Assembly: GCF_003387355.1 (NCBI RefSeq)
Contig: NZ_QUNH01000002.1
Location: 413,606 to 477,605, forward strand
Length of the DNA: 64,000 nt
Direction of reading: 5' to 3'
DNA from: Winogradskyella sediminis
GTDB lineage: Bacteria; Bacteroidota; Bacteroidia; Flavobacteriales; Flavobacteriaceae
The notes under the pieces were generated by a model. The model was not told where the DNA came from, searched no databases, and was given only the letters and a program-made list of their open reading frames with translations. The translations under genes and the position numbers were made by a program. This document shows, piece by piece, positions 1-9,680 of the stretch. Numbering within the stretch: the stretch's first letter is position 1; every line of letters begins with the position of its first letter.

Positions 1-1
1 T

Positions 2-481
2 GAGAACACGTATACAATAAATGTATCAATGGATGGCTATGAAACGGCATCGTTTAAAGTAGCAGCTTCAGAAGGTGAGGATGTTACGGTTCATGCGGAT
101 TTAAAACCCATAAACGAGATGATTACAGAGACTGAAGTCAAGTTAAATAACATTTATTTTGAGTTCAATAAAAGTAACATTACCAATCAAGGAGCTTTAG
201 AATTAGATAAATTGGTAGAAATCATGAAAGATCACCCAGAGATGAAAATCATGGTAAGATCACATACGGATTCAAAAGGTAATGCAGATTACAATTTAAA
301 ATTGTCCGAAAGACGTGCACAATCTACCATGCAATATGTCATATCAAAAGGCATCAGTAAAGATAGATTATCAGCAAAAGGTATGGGAGCAACAGCACCA
401 AAGATCGATTGTAAATCTAATTGTACAGAAGCGGAAGACGCACAAAATAGACGCTCTGAGTTTTTGATTGTGAAGGATTAA
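2..481 (+). CDS. OmpA-family protein, C-terminal part (5' end outside window)
   Basis: The reading frame is open to the left edge, so this is the C-terminal ~159 residues of a longer protein. The last ~115 residues form an OmpA-like peptidoglycan-binding domain: it opens with a YFEFNKSNIT strand, has the HTDSKGNADYN loop and the LSERRAQ helix, and ends with NRRSEFLIVKD. In this family the Asp and Arg of that loop and helix contact diaminopimelate, anchoring the outer membrane to the cell wall. The residues before it look like the end of a carboxypeptidase-regulatory-like beta domain, as in the 628-residue OmpA/PD40 protein at 13.4-15.3 kb. By analogy the missing part probably carries TPR and PD40 repeats, but that is inference. 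A same-strand T9SS cargo gene follows 286 bp downstream. Confidence 0.9.
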   Translation, partial: ENTYTINVSMDGYETASFKVAASEGEDVTVHADLKPINEMITETEVKLNNIYFEFNKSNITNQGALELDKLVEIMKDHPEMKIMVRSHTDSKGNADYNLKLSERRAQSTMQYVISKGISKDRLSAKGMGATAPKIDCKSNCTEAEDAQNRRSEFLIVKD

Positions 482-767
482 ATAAGACAAACAATATGTT
501 TGAGGTAATCTTTAAATAACAAATTAGTTACTAGAGAAATAAGTTATATAGAGTAAGTTAATGTCAAGCTTAAATAATGACTAACTAGATTGTTGTTTAC
601 CTTTAATGGTGTAGGGAATGGTTATATATAATTGTTTTATTATTGTGAATTCAATAGCAATGTCTAAGAATAAAAATTAAAATAACTAATTATATCATAT
701 AATTTAACGTATAAATACTGAGGTGCATTAAATTATTGATTATTAGTTTTTATGTTGAAAGGGAAAA
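482..767. other. Intergenic region without recognisable gene
   Basis: This AT-rich 286 bp lies between the OmpA-family gene and the giant cargo gene. A weak 5-bp hairpin (CAAAC/GTTTG, 488-502) follows the stop codon without a T-tract. I find no exact TAnnTTTG promoter element on the plus strand and no open frame with coding character. Confidence 0.5.
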
Positions 768-3700
768 ATGAATAGATATATAATTTTAATAATTTTTAAT
801 GTATTTTTTTATCAAATAAATGCGCAAGAACCCAATGATTGTGTAAATGCAATTACAGTATGTGGTAATGGGACATTTATATCTAATGCTACAGGATCAG
901 GAAATGATTTTGAAATAAATGCTTGTGGTGGGTTTGAGCATAATTCTCTTTGGTTAGAGGTAAATATCGTTCAATCTGGGACCCTTGGCTTTGATTTGAT
1001 TCCAATAGATCCAGATATCATGGTGGATTATGATTTTTGGGTATTCGGTCCCAATCGTTTATGTTCTAACCTTGGCAGTCCTATTCGTTGTGCTACAACT
1101 AACCCTAATGCAGCTGGACTTCCAAATAATTATACAGGAATCAACGGAAGTACTACATTAACACAATCGGGACCAGGAGCCAATGGTAATGGTTACGTAT
1201 ATTGGCTAGATGTAAATGTAGGAGAATCTTATTTTATTGTTATTGATAGACCTGAAGGAGATGGTGGTTTTGAAATTCAGTGGACAGGTACTGCTACCGA
1301 AGGTTCAGGAGCTTTTCCTGCACCACCGACAGTTAATGAAATTGATGATGTTTTACAATGTAGTAGTAATTCAGATATTGCTGTATTTGGGCTAGATGGT
1401 TTAAAGTCTAGTATTAATTCAGACCCTTTAAACACTATTGATTTTTATGAGAGTTTGGCAGATGCTACGGACGATATTAACGAACTACCAGGAATTTATG
1501 CCAATACATCCAACCCGCAAACTATTTATGCTAAAGTAAAATCATCAGGAACCGATTGCTATTCTATTATTGATTTTGATTTAATTGTGACGCCAATTCC
1601 AGATGCTTCAGTAGATGTTTCAAGTACCGCCATATGCGAAAGTGAAGCTGTGACTTTTACAATCACGGGTACTCCCAATGCAACAATACTTTATAATTTA
1701 GATGGTGGTACAACCGAATCCATATTATTAGGCGCTTCTGGTTTGGCGACGTTAACACAATCACCTGCCAGTGATATGACCATAAATTTAGAGGATGCTC
1801 AAATTTTAAATGACTCAGGGATTGTAGTTTGTGCTCAGAGTTTATCAGATTCTGAGACCGTAACGGTATCCTCAAATACAACCCCAATAATTGTTAATAA
1901 CGCACCAATTTGTGAAGGTGAAGATGGGGAGTTGGTGATATCAGGTGATCTAAATGCAACGATAACGTACGCTATAAATAATGGTGCTTTACAAACTTTA
2001 ACTTTAGATACTACAGGAAATTTCACATTAGTCTTACCAACTTTGACAACAACGACCAACGTAGAGATAATCTCCGTTACAAGTGGCGTTATTCCTAATT
2101 GTGTACAAACCTTAAATACGATAGAAACTCTAACGGTTAATCCGTTACCAACTGTTATCGCTCCCAGTCCTTTATTAGTTTGTAACGATGGTATAAACCC
2201 TAATTCTGCATCATTTGATTTGGATGCAGAAAGTGCTGCTATTTCCAATTTTGAAACTAATGTTAGCGTAACCTATTATGAAACTCAAGCTTTAGCTGAA
2301 GCTGGAAATCCGCTAACCGCATTGCTTTCTCCTTATGACAGTACCTCTGCAAATCAAACAGTTTATGTACGTGTAGAAACGGATCTAGGTTGTGTAGATT
2401 ATACAACACTTAGTCTAGAAGTTGTTGGTGCACCTATTGCAAATACAGTTCCAGCATTACAGAGCTGTGATGTTAATAGTCAAGGTTTTGGAACGTTTGA
2501 TTTAACCATAGCCGAAGCTGCAATAATTGCAGGAAATACCCAACCTGTTCAAGTTTCATATTATTTATCTGAAGCTGAAGCAGAAGCAGGAACTCCTGAA
2601 ATAACGGATCCAACATTTTTTCAAAATACCGATGCCTACAATCAAACCATTTATGTACGTGTGGATACTGATGGAACAGACTGTTATAATATTTCAGATT
2701 TAAGTTTAGAAGTATTTGATACGCCTACTGTGAACACTTTACAACCTTTTGAGGTTTGTGATGATGTTGTCAACGATGGTTTTACACAATTCGATTTAGA
2801 GTCTCAAACCCCTTTGCTTTTAGGAGGAGCTACTGATGTTACAGTAACATATTATGAATCCGAAGCTGATGCAGAAGATGGAATAGATGCTATTACTGGA
2901 TTATATACAAATACGAGCAGTACACAAACCATTTTTATTCGTGCAGAAAATAATTTTAATGTTGATTGTTTTGAAATTACAACATTGACATTGATAGTTA
3001 ATCCTTTACCAACAACCATTACACCAACTCCGTTACAAGTATGTGACGATGGTGCACCAGATGGTTTAACGGAGATTGATTTAAGCTTAAAGACTTCTGA
3101 AATCACAGGAGGCAATCCTAATTATGTTGTAAATTATTATTTAAATCTGAGTGATGCTGAATCTGAAAATAATCCGCTGCCAATACTATATACTAATACA
3201 AGTAACGGTCAAATTATTGTGGCACGTGTTGATAATATAATTACAGGCTGTTATAATTTTACGACGTTAGAATTAGTTGTAGAACAAGCTCCTGTAGCTA
3301 ATAGTCCAACACCGTTAGATTATTGTGATCCAGATAGTGATGGTTTTGGGGTTTTTGATTTGACGTTAAAAGATGATGAGATTACTGGAGGTGATGCTAC
3401 CTTAACGGTGAGTTACCATGAAACCATGGCAGATGCAGATAATAATGTCAATCCAATAACAAGTCCGTATTCTAATATTGTAATTAATGCGCAAACCGTT
3501 TATGCTCGTGTAGAGAGTTCTACAATTGCTACGGATTGTGATTCTATTGTGACTTTACTTTTATCTGTGAATCCAACTCCGCAGTTAGGTGCTACAGCAC
3601 CAGAGCCGCTAGCGATTTGTGATGATAGTTCTGCAGATGGTTTCGGACAGTTCGATTTAACAAGTAAAATATCAGAGATTCTAGAGAATTTAGCCGATCC

Positions 3701-6700
3701 AACATTATACAATGTGACTTTTTATTTGAATGAAACGGATGCTGATAATGGCCTAAATGAAATTACAAATACTACTAACTATACAAATAGTGATGATTTT
3801 AGTCAGGTGATTTGGGTTAGAGTTGAAGATAATGTATCAGGTTGTTATAAGTTAACCACATTAGAATTGATTGTAAACGCAATTCCAGTATTAGTGCAAG
3901 CGGCTCCTTTGGTAGTTTGTGATGATAATAATCCAGGTGATGAGATTGAAACCTTTATTTTAGAAGATGCTGCGGATGAGATATTAAATGGACAATCAGG
4001 TATTGGCTTAACATTTTTTGAAACTCAAGACGATGCGGATAATAATATCAATCCAATTTTTAGTCCGTATTCTAATATTGCGAATCCACAGACCATTTTT
4101 GTAAAAGCCACAAATAATGAAACAGGATGTTCAAATACAATAACATTAACGTTGCGAGTTAATCCAATTCCTTCACCAGCAGCACCTGCAGATTTAGAAG
4201 TTTGTGATGATGATACAGATGGTTTTACAAATTTTGATTTGGAAGAACGAACCATCGAAATCATAGGTGGAGAGCTCGATGTTGATATCACCTATCATGA
4301 AACTTTAGAAGATGCTAATACAGGTAGTAATGCTTTTTCAAGTCCATACACCAACATCGTAATGAATCAACAAACGATTTATATTAGAGCAACAAATACC
4401 ATTACAGGATGTTATGATATTTCAAGAACTTTAACGCTGCGTGTTTTGGAAACACCACAAGTTCCTGTGACATTAACAGAATATGTAATTTGCGATTCGG
4501 ATGCAGATGGATACGCTCAATTTGATTTAACAACTAAAGATTCTGAAATCATAGGAGGTCAAACCGATGTCAGTTTAACCTATCATGTTAACGAAGCCGA
4601 TGCCTTGTCTGGAAATAACCCAATTTCAACACCTGGAAGTTTTACGAATTCTGGTAATCCACAAACCATTTGGGTACGATTAGAGAATGATAATAACATT
4701 TGTTTCGATACAGGTTATTTTGAAATTAGTGTTGCGCTTCCACCAGAAGCAATTCAGCCAACACCATTAGAAGTTTGTGATGATGACGTTGCAGATGAAA
4801 TTACTGTTTTTGATTTAACTGTTAAAAATGACGAAATTACCGGTGGCCAAGCAGGTTGGAGTGTTGCCTATTACGAAACTTTAGCAGCTGCTGAAAATGG
4901 AATAGATGCTGTTGATGATGAAGCTTACACCAATGTATCGGTTTTGGGTGCCATGGCAAATCCACAAACATTATTCGCGGTTGTAACAGATACAAATTCA
5001 GGTTGTACAGATATAGTGACATTAACTATTCGAGTTATGCCAAATCCAACACCAACACCAAGTGACCAATTACCAAACTTAGAAGTGTGTGATGATTTAA
5101 ATACAGGAGATGGAGTAGAAGTGATTGATTTAACTGAAAATGAAATCCTCATTCTCAATGGTGAATCTGGAGTTACAGCAAGTTACTACGAAAGCTTTAT
5201 TGATGCCAATTCAGGTAATAATGCCATTCCAGACCCAACCCAATACATAAATACAGAGACACCAGAACAAGAGATTTTTGTAAGAGTAACGAATGATGTT
5301 ACAGGTTGCTATACAATAGTTGATTTCACAGTTGTTGTTCACCCATTACCAGAGGTAGTCGCTGTAACAGATTTTATACAATGTGAATTATTTACGGATG
5401 GCTTTGATAATTTTGACTTAACAACTAAAGATGAAGAAGTCTTAAATGGTCAAGATCCAACACAATTTATAGTAAGTTATCACGATAAATTGGCAGATGC
5501 TGAAGCAGGAATGAATGGATTAGTTAGTTTATATACTAATTCAAGTAACCCTCAACAAATTTTTGTGACGATTACAAACAATGTTACGGGTTGTTCTATA
5601 AGTACACAAAGTTTTTATATTGAAGTTCAAGAAGCTGCACAGGCTAACCCGAATATGGATCCTATACTTTATGAAACTTGTGATGATGAAATGGAAACAG
5701 ATGGTGATGCAAGCAATGATAGTGCGCAATTTGATTTAACCACCGTGGATGCGGAAGTATTAGATGGCCAAAACCCACTAAATTATATAGTAACATATTT
5801 TGCAACACAAGAAGAGGCCGACTTAAATGTAAATCCTTTACCAACGTTGTATGAAAACATTACGAACCCACAAATCATCTATGCAAGGGTAGATAATGAC
5901 ACACCAGATGGCACAGGAGCAGATACATCGATTTGTTATGAAGTTGCGCCATTAACCTTACAAGTTAATCCGTTACCAGAGTTTGATTTAGGTGACAGTT
6001 ATACACTCTGTTTAAATACTAATGGAACAGAAGTCTTAGACCCATTAGTCATCGATACAGGCCTATCAGCAACAGACTATAGTTTTGAATGGAGTTATGA
6101 AGGAACCATAATAGCAGGAGCCACAGGGCCGAGTATAATGCCAAGCCAAGGAGGAAGCTATAGTGTTTTAGTTACAGATATGAGCACATCTACCGAGACC
6201 AATTGTACTAATATGGATATTACTACCGTTATAGAGAGTGCACCACCAAGTTTAAGTGTAGAATTATTGACCCAAGCATTTGCAGATAACCACGTTTTAG
6301 AGGCAGTAGCCACCGGAATAGGAGTCTATGAATACAGTTTAGATGGAGGACCTTGGCAAGATGAAGGAGTGTTCACAAATGTATCTACAGGAGAACATGA
6401 GATCACAGCAAGAGACAAGAACGGTTGTGGTATTACCACAGAGTCTATATTTGTTATTGATTACCCATTGTACTTTACCCCTAATGGAGATGGAACTAAT
6501 GACACGTGGAATATTGAAGGTATTGGAAGTAATGCTATTATCTACATCTTTGACCGTTACGGCAAACTGTTAAAGCAAATCAGTCCAGAAGGAGACGGCT
6601 GGAATGGTACCTATAATAGTAAAGCCATGCCAACAAGCGATTACTGGTTTACCGTAGAATACGACGAACCAAGTACAGGTCAACGTAAAGAGTTTAAAGC

Positions 6701-6722
6701 GCATTTTGCTTTAAAACGATAA
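768..6722 (+). CDS. Giant repetitive T9SS type B cargo protein
   Basis: Secreted surface protein of 1984 residues. A signal peptide (about 1-19, ending INAQ) precedes a Cys-containing beta domain (about 20-180) of a type common at the N-terminus of flavobacterial surface proteins. Residues ~195-1720 hold about 14 divergent repeats of 85-110 residues. Each opens with a CDD-like Cys/Asp turn and FDLT, then has a V-YYET-ADA strand, an N-PQTIYVRV strand and a TGCY Cys, ending VNPxP. The last ~85 residues (from YFTPNGDGTNDTW to FALKR) match the gliding-motility-associated C-terminal domain (CHU_C, T9SS type B sorting signal). Such proteins are exported through the T9SS and stay on the cell surface; a role in adhesion is inferred. 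The paired Cys in each repeat could form disulfides. No partner PorP/SprF gene is adjacent inside the window. A strong terminator follows. Confidence 0.92.
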   Translation: MNRYIILIIFNVFFYQINAQEPNDCVNAITVCGNGTFISNATGSGNDFEINACGGFEHNSLWLEVNIVQSGTLGFDLIPIDPDIMVDYDFWVFGPNRLCSNLGSPIRCATTNPNAAGLPNNYTGINGSTTLTQSGPGANGNGYVYWLDVNVGESYFIVIDRPEGDGGFEIQWTGTATEGSGAFPAPPTVNEIDDVLQCSSNSDIAVFGLDGLKSSINSDPLNTIDFYESLADATDDINELPGIYANTSNPQTIYAKVKSSGTDCYSIIDFDLIVTPIPDASVDVSSTAICESEAVTFTITGTPNATILYNLDGGTTESILLGASGLATLTQSPASDMTINLEDAQILNDSGIVVCAQSLSDSETVTVSSNTTPIIVNNAPICEGEDGELVISGDLNATITYAINNGALQTLTLDTTGNFTLVLPTLTTTTNVEIISVTSGVIPNCVQTLNTIETLTVNPLPTVIAPSPLLVCNDGINPNSASFDLDAESAAISNFETNVSVTYYETQALAEAGNPLTALLSPYDSTSANQTVYVRVETDLGCVDYTTLSLEVVGAPIANTVPALQSCDVNSQGFGTFDLTIAEAAIIAGNTQPVQVSYYLSEAEAEAGTPEITDPTFFQNTDAYNQTIYVRVDTDGTDCYNISDLSLEVFDTPTVNTLQPFEVCDDVVNDGFTQFDLESQTPLLLGGATDVTVTYYESEADAEDGIDAITGLYTNTSSTQTIFIRAENNFNVDCFEITTLTLIVNPLPTTITPTPLQVCDDGAPDGLTEIDLSLKTSEITGGNPNYVVNYYLNLSDAESENNPLPILYTNTSNGQIIVARVDNIITGCYNFTTLELVVEQAPVANSPTPLDYCDPDSDGFGVFDLTLKDDEITGGDATLTVSYHETMADADNNVNPITSPYSNIVINAQTVYARVESSTIATDCDSIVTLLLSVNPTPQLGATAPEPLAICDDSSADGFGQFDLTSKISEILENLADPTLYNVTFYLNETDADNGLNEITNTTNYTNSDDFSQVIWVRVEDNVSGCYKLTTLELIVNAIPVLVQAAPLVVCDDNNPGDEIETFILEDAADEILNGQSGIGLTFFETQDDADNNINPIFSPYSNIANPQTIFVKATNNETGCSNTITLTLRVNPIPSPAAPADLEVCDDDTDGFTNFDLEERTIEIIGGELDVDITYHETLEDANTGSNAFSSPYTNIVMNQQTIYIRATNTITGCYDISRTLTLRVLETPQVPVTLTEYVICDSDADGYAQFDLTTKDSEIIGGQTDVSLTYHVNEADALSGNNPISTPGSFTNSGNPQTIWVRLENDNNICFDTGYFEISVALPPEAIQPTPLEVCDDDVADEITVFDLTVKNDEITGGQAGWSVAYYETLAAAENGIDAVDDEAYTNVSVLGAMANPQTLFAVVTDTNSGCTDIVTLTIRVMPNPTPTPSDQLPNLEVCDDLNTGDGVEVIDLTENEILILNGESGVTASYYESFIDANSGNNAIPDPTQYINTETPEQEIFVRVTNDVTGCYTIVDFTVVVHPLPEVVAVTDFIQCELFTDGFDNFDLTTKDEEVLNGQDPTQFIVSYHDKLADAEAGMNGLVSLYTNSSNPQQIFVTITNNVTGCSISTQSFYIEVQEAAQANPNMDPILYETCDDEMETDGDASNDSAQFDLTTVDAEVLDGQNPLNYIVTYFATQEEADLNVNPLPTLYENITNPQIIYARVDNDTPDGTGADTSICYEVAPLTLQVNPLPEFDLGDSYTLCLNTNGTEVLDPLVIDTGLSATDYSFEWSYEGTIIAGATGPSIMPSQGGSYSVLVTDMSTSTETNCTNMDITTVIESAPPSLSVELLTQAFADNHVLEAVATGIGVYEYSLDGGPWQDEGVFTNVSTGEHEITARDKNGCGITTESIFVIDYPLYFTPNGDGTNDTWNIEGIGSNAIIYIFDRYGKLLKQISPEGDGWNGTYNSKAMPTSDYWFTVEYDEPSTGQRKEFKAHFALKR

Positions 6723-6742
6723 TATATCAATAGATTAAAATA

Positions 6743-6777
6743 AAGCCTGAGCATAAAATTATGTTCAGGCTTTTTTA
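6743..6777 (+). terminator. Rho-independent terminator after the giant cargo gene
   Basis: A 13-bp stem (AAGCCTGAGCATA pairing with TATGTTCAGGCTT, one G-U) with a short AAAT-type loop is followed by TTTTTTATTT. It starts 20 bp after the stop codon. Confidence 0.9.
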
Positions 6778-6991
6778 TTTCATTTAAAATGGAATAGGCA
6801 TAACCTAAGAATATTAATTAGTTTCAGTATTTGTACATGGTGCAAAAGTGTGCATATTATGTATAATATTTCAAACTAAATTAAGGTAATATTTAAAGAA
6901 GGGGCTATAACTCCTTATAGAGTTAAGATTAAACACTAGCACGTCTTTTTATTATTCTTAGTATATCAAATTACTTCGATAATAATATAGT
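6778..6991. other. Intergenic region between two terminators
   Basis: Between facing terminators of convergent genes. No ORF is supported. It contains two overlapping, mutually exclusive small hairpins: CTATAA/TTATAG (6905-6920) and AACTC/GAGTT (6909-6924). No convincing promoter was seen, so an ncRNA call is not justified. Confidence 0.4.
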
Positions 6992-7030
6992 TCAAAAAAA
7001 AGACCTAAATACAATAAAGTGTTTAGGTCT
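6992..7030 (-). terminator. Rho-independent terminator for the FadL-like gene
   Basis: A 12-bp stem (AGACCTAAATAC with GTGTTTAGGTCT, one G-U) is preceded on the plus strand by a run of A, which becomes a T-tract on the minus strand. It begins 28 bp past the stop of the leftward gene. The right flank is also T-rich, so it may work both ways. Confidence 0.88.
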
Positions 7031-7057
7031 CTTTTATTTTGTTGTTGATCACACTAA

Positions 7058-8575
7058 TTATAAGTCAAAAGCTAAAGTTAAAATGAAATCTGTATTCTTA
7101 GATTCTATCTGAGCAGCATCAGTTAAACCTACGGAATAGAGCTGATAATTATAATCACGTTGAGATTGACTAAAAGCAAGATCTAAGCTAAGACTTCCAA
7201 AATTATAACCTAATCCTAAAGAATAACCATTTAGATCACCATAAAAATTGTCATTTTTATAAGGGCTTTCTTCAAATCGGTAGCCACCTCTAAAGCTTAA
7301 TCGGTTAAATCTGTATTCTCCTCCTAATCTATAAGATACGGCAGTATCTAAATCGTTACTGATAGTAGTATTTAAATTAGAGAAAATAGCGTCTGTTGAA
7401 GGTTTAAATTCTGTTTTACTATAATCTTTAACTGCGTAATCAAAACTTAGTAAACCATTGAGACCAAAAACATACGCCAAACTACCTGTAAGTTTACTTG
7501 GTGTTTTTAGCTTATATTCTTCGTAAATATTAACTACATTAGGATTAACAATTTGAGTGATGTTAGATCCATTATCTTTTCTGGAAGAGGCTAAATACTG
7601 TGAAGTTTCGTCAGATATTCTATACCACGTAGGTGATGCATAAGATAAGCCCACTCGTAACTCGTTAGTTATTTTAGCAATACCACCAAGTTGAAATGAA
7701 AAACCGCTTCCTGTGGTTAATAAATTATTTTCAAAATCTACAGCACTAATATTTGAATCTGTGTTAGAATTACGTTCGTTAAGATACGTGCTTCGTTCAA
7801 AATTTATAAGATGAGAGTTCAGATTTAATCCTAAATATAGTTTATCGTTATAGCTCGTTGCAAAATTAAAGGCCATTTTTCCATTGTATCCTCTACTAGT
7901 GTAAGCATAGCGTTGGCTATAATCACCACCAGTAATATTTGACACGTAATTATCACTAGTATTATCTTCAACTGGGTCAATAATATAGCCAGTGTAACCT
8001 AAAAATGCTTGTTGATTTTGGTAGCCAAATATTGAACCAATTTCTGAATACGCCTGTGTAATGGACTCTCCATCTAAAGCAGAAATGTCCTCTAAAGGTA
8101 GTCCATTGGCATACTGAACAAAATATGAGCCGATAGTATTGTAACTGTTTACACCATTCGCCACCCATTCATTATCAAAATTAGCAGAACGATCATAAGC
8201 AAAACTTAACGAAAATTTTTTCCAGCCTGAGCTTTCATTCATGTTTTTAAAAACAAATGCAGCTCCTAATTGATTTAAATCTATGCTAGAATCTGAAGTT
8301 GTATTAGTATCATTAAAATAGCTAATGTCGTTATTAGTATTAAATACACCTAGGGATATAGAAGCATGTCCGTGGTTAAAAATAGCCGAACCAGCAGGAT
8401 TTATACTAACACTAGACATATCGCCACCTAAGGCACCAAATGCTCCACCCATAGCTCTAAAACGTGCTGTTCCTTGAATCTCGTCCATAGAATATCTAAG
8501 TGCATCTGTCATATCTTGTGCTAAAATATAAGACGTGCTTAATAATCCTATGCTTAGCATAAGTAACTTTTTCAT
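7058..8575 (-). CDS. FadL/OmpP1-like outer membrane beta-barrel protein
   Basis: A 505-residue outer membrane protein with a signal peptide (about 1-19, ending ILAQ). Directly after it, residues ~30-65 hold the conserved FadL/TodX opening: RAMGGAFGALGGD, then SINPAGSA. The rest is alternating polar/aromatic strands with Asn-rich loops, ending in FILTLAFDL, a C-terminal aromatic/hydrophobic strand typical of barrels. FadL-family proteins let hydrophobic molecules cross the outer membrane; in flavobacteria close relatives are often loosely labelled hemin receptors, for which I see no evidence. It starts 28 bp after the low-complexity lipoprotein gene on the same strand, so the two are probably co-transcribed. 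The substrate is unknown. Confidence 0.85.
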   Translation of the reverse strand: MKKLLMLSIGLLSTSYILAQDMTDALRYSMDEIQGTARFRAMGGAFGALGGDMSSVSINPAGSAIFNHGHASISLGVFNTNNDISYFNDTNTTSDSSIDLNQLGAAFVFKNMNESSGWKKFSLSFAYDRSANFDNEWVANGVNSYNTIGSYFVQYANGLPLEDISALDGESITQAYSEIGSIFGYQNQQAFLGYTGYIIDPVEDNTSDNYVSNITGGDYSQRYAYTSRGYNGKMAFNFATSYNDKLYLGLNLNSHLINFERSTYLNERNSNTDSNISAVDFENNLLTTGSGFSFQLGGIAKITNELRVGLSYASPTWYRISDETSQYLASSRKDNGSNITQIVNPNVVNIYEEYKLKTPSKLTGSLAYVFGLNGLLSFDYAVKDYSKTEFKPSTDAIFSNLNTTISNDLDTAVSYRLGGEYRFNRLSFRGGYRFEESPYKNDNFYGDLNGYSLGLGYNFGSLSLDLAFSQSQRDYNYQLYSVGLTDAAQIESKNTDFILTLAFDL

Positions 8576-8603
8576 ATGTAAAATTTTTAGAATTTATTTA
8601 AGT

Positions 8604-9662
8604 TTAACCTCTACCGCCTCGTCTACTACTGCTACCAGAAGATCTGCTGCTTCCGCTACTAGATCTAGTACTCCCAGATGATCGTACAGTACTCCCAGAA
8701 GACCTAGAAGTGCTAGAGTTAGATCGAACCGTTCGTGTTGACCTTGTACTTCTTGTTGGAGTAGTAGATCTCACAGTAGATGATCGCGTTGTTGTTCTAT
8801 TCGAAGGTCTTACTGTTGTAGATCTAGATCTAGAGGTTCTAGTTGTAGTGGAGCTTCTTAAAGTACGCGTCGGACGAGTGCTTCTAGTTGATCTAATAGT
8901 AGAATTATTTGAACGTACACTACTATTTCTAGATAACCTTGAAGTATTTGATAATCTTCGTGTAGAGTAATTACTTCTAGATAAAGCCGAAGTGTTTCTA
9001 CGGTTTAAGCTATTGTTAGAAAGTAACGAACCTCGTCTTGTGTTGTTAAAAGCATATCGATTATTTCTGTAATAACCAGTATTCCAACCATAGCGGTTAT
9101 ATCCATAACCATAGTTATATCTCCATGGAGCATAAACACCATAACCGTAGCCGTAATAGCCACCATAAATCCATGGGTTGTTCCAACCATATCCATAGTT
9201 ATAGCCCCAAGGTCTATGCCATCCGTAGTAGCCATAGCCAAATCCGCTATTCCACAGCCATGGGTTATTATACCCATACCAACCATTATCTATATAATTG
9301 ATGGTAACTGTATTGCTATTTTGTCCCCAACCGCCATAGGCAGGTTGTTGCTCTAAGGTATCTACAGCTTGTTCAGTATAATTACCTTCGTAAGAATCAA
9401 TATCAGTAAAGATTTCTGATTCTTCGTTAATTGCTTCAACTTCAGCTGAGTTTTCTGAGAAGTAATTTTTATAATAATTAGAATCCGTGGTCGATGTACT
9501 AACAACAGCTTCTTCTGATTCAATATCGTAATCTTCAGTAGCATAAATCCCGTCATTATCGTAACCAGCATACTGAAACGAACCACAAGAAGTTAACACG
9601 GTTAAAAAACCGAGTGCAACAAAAAATGGCAATTTTTGAGTTAAAATGGTTTTAAATTGCAT
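8604..9662 (-). CDS. Low-complexity lipoprotein (Tyr/Gly/Trp-rich then Arg/Ser/Thr-rich)
   Basis: I do not recognise a family. The N-terminus is a lipoprotein signal with lipobox LTSC (Cys ~26). Next is an acidic segment (~30-105, many Glu/Asp/Ser). A central stretch (~108-200) is dominated by Tyr, Gly, Trp and Asn in short units such as GYGYYGW and NPWLWN. A C-terminal ~150-residue tail is almost entirely Ser, Arg and Thr with unit types RSTR, RSSG and TRSS, ending SSRRGGRG. The tail is strongly basic and the front acidic, so self-association or binding to polyanions is conceivable; that is inference. Frame is maintained throughout, so this is a real coding sequence rather than a repeat artefact. 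It is divergent from proS and precedes the FadL-like barrel in a likely two-gene operon. Confidence 0.82.
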   Translation of the reverse strand: MQFKTILTQKLPFFVALGFLTVLTSCGSFQYAGYDNDGIYATEDYDIESEEAVVSTSTTDSNYYKNYFSENSAEVEAINEESEIFTDIDSYEGNYTEQAVDTLEQQPAYGGWGQNSNTVTINYIDNGWYGYNNPWLWNSGFGYGYYGWHRPWGYNYGYGWNNPWIYGGYYGYGYGVYAPWRYNYGYGYNRYGWNTGYYRNNRYAFNNTRRGSLLSNNSLNRRNTSALSRSNYSTRRLSNTSRLSRNSSVRSNNSTIRSTRSTRPTRTLRSSTTTRTSRSRSTTVRPSNRTTTRSSTVRSTTPTRSTRSTRTVRSNSSTSRSSGSTVRSSGSTRSSSGSSRSSGSSSRRGGRG

Positions 9663-9680
9663 ATCTCTTTTATTTTATTG

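Noticed and set aside
1663..5844. Many antisense frames across the 1984-residue cargo gene.
   Set aside because: They recur at the same place in each repeat, as expected for shadow frames of a repetitive gene.
8710..9286. Open frames on both strands within the low-complexity lipoprotein gene (8710-8970 plus, 9005-9286 minus).
   Set aside because: They come from the repetitive codon usage of the Ser/Arg/Thr and Tyr/Gly/Trp blocks; their products are compositionally odd with no start context.
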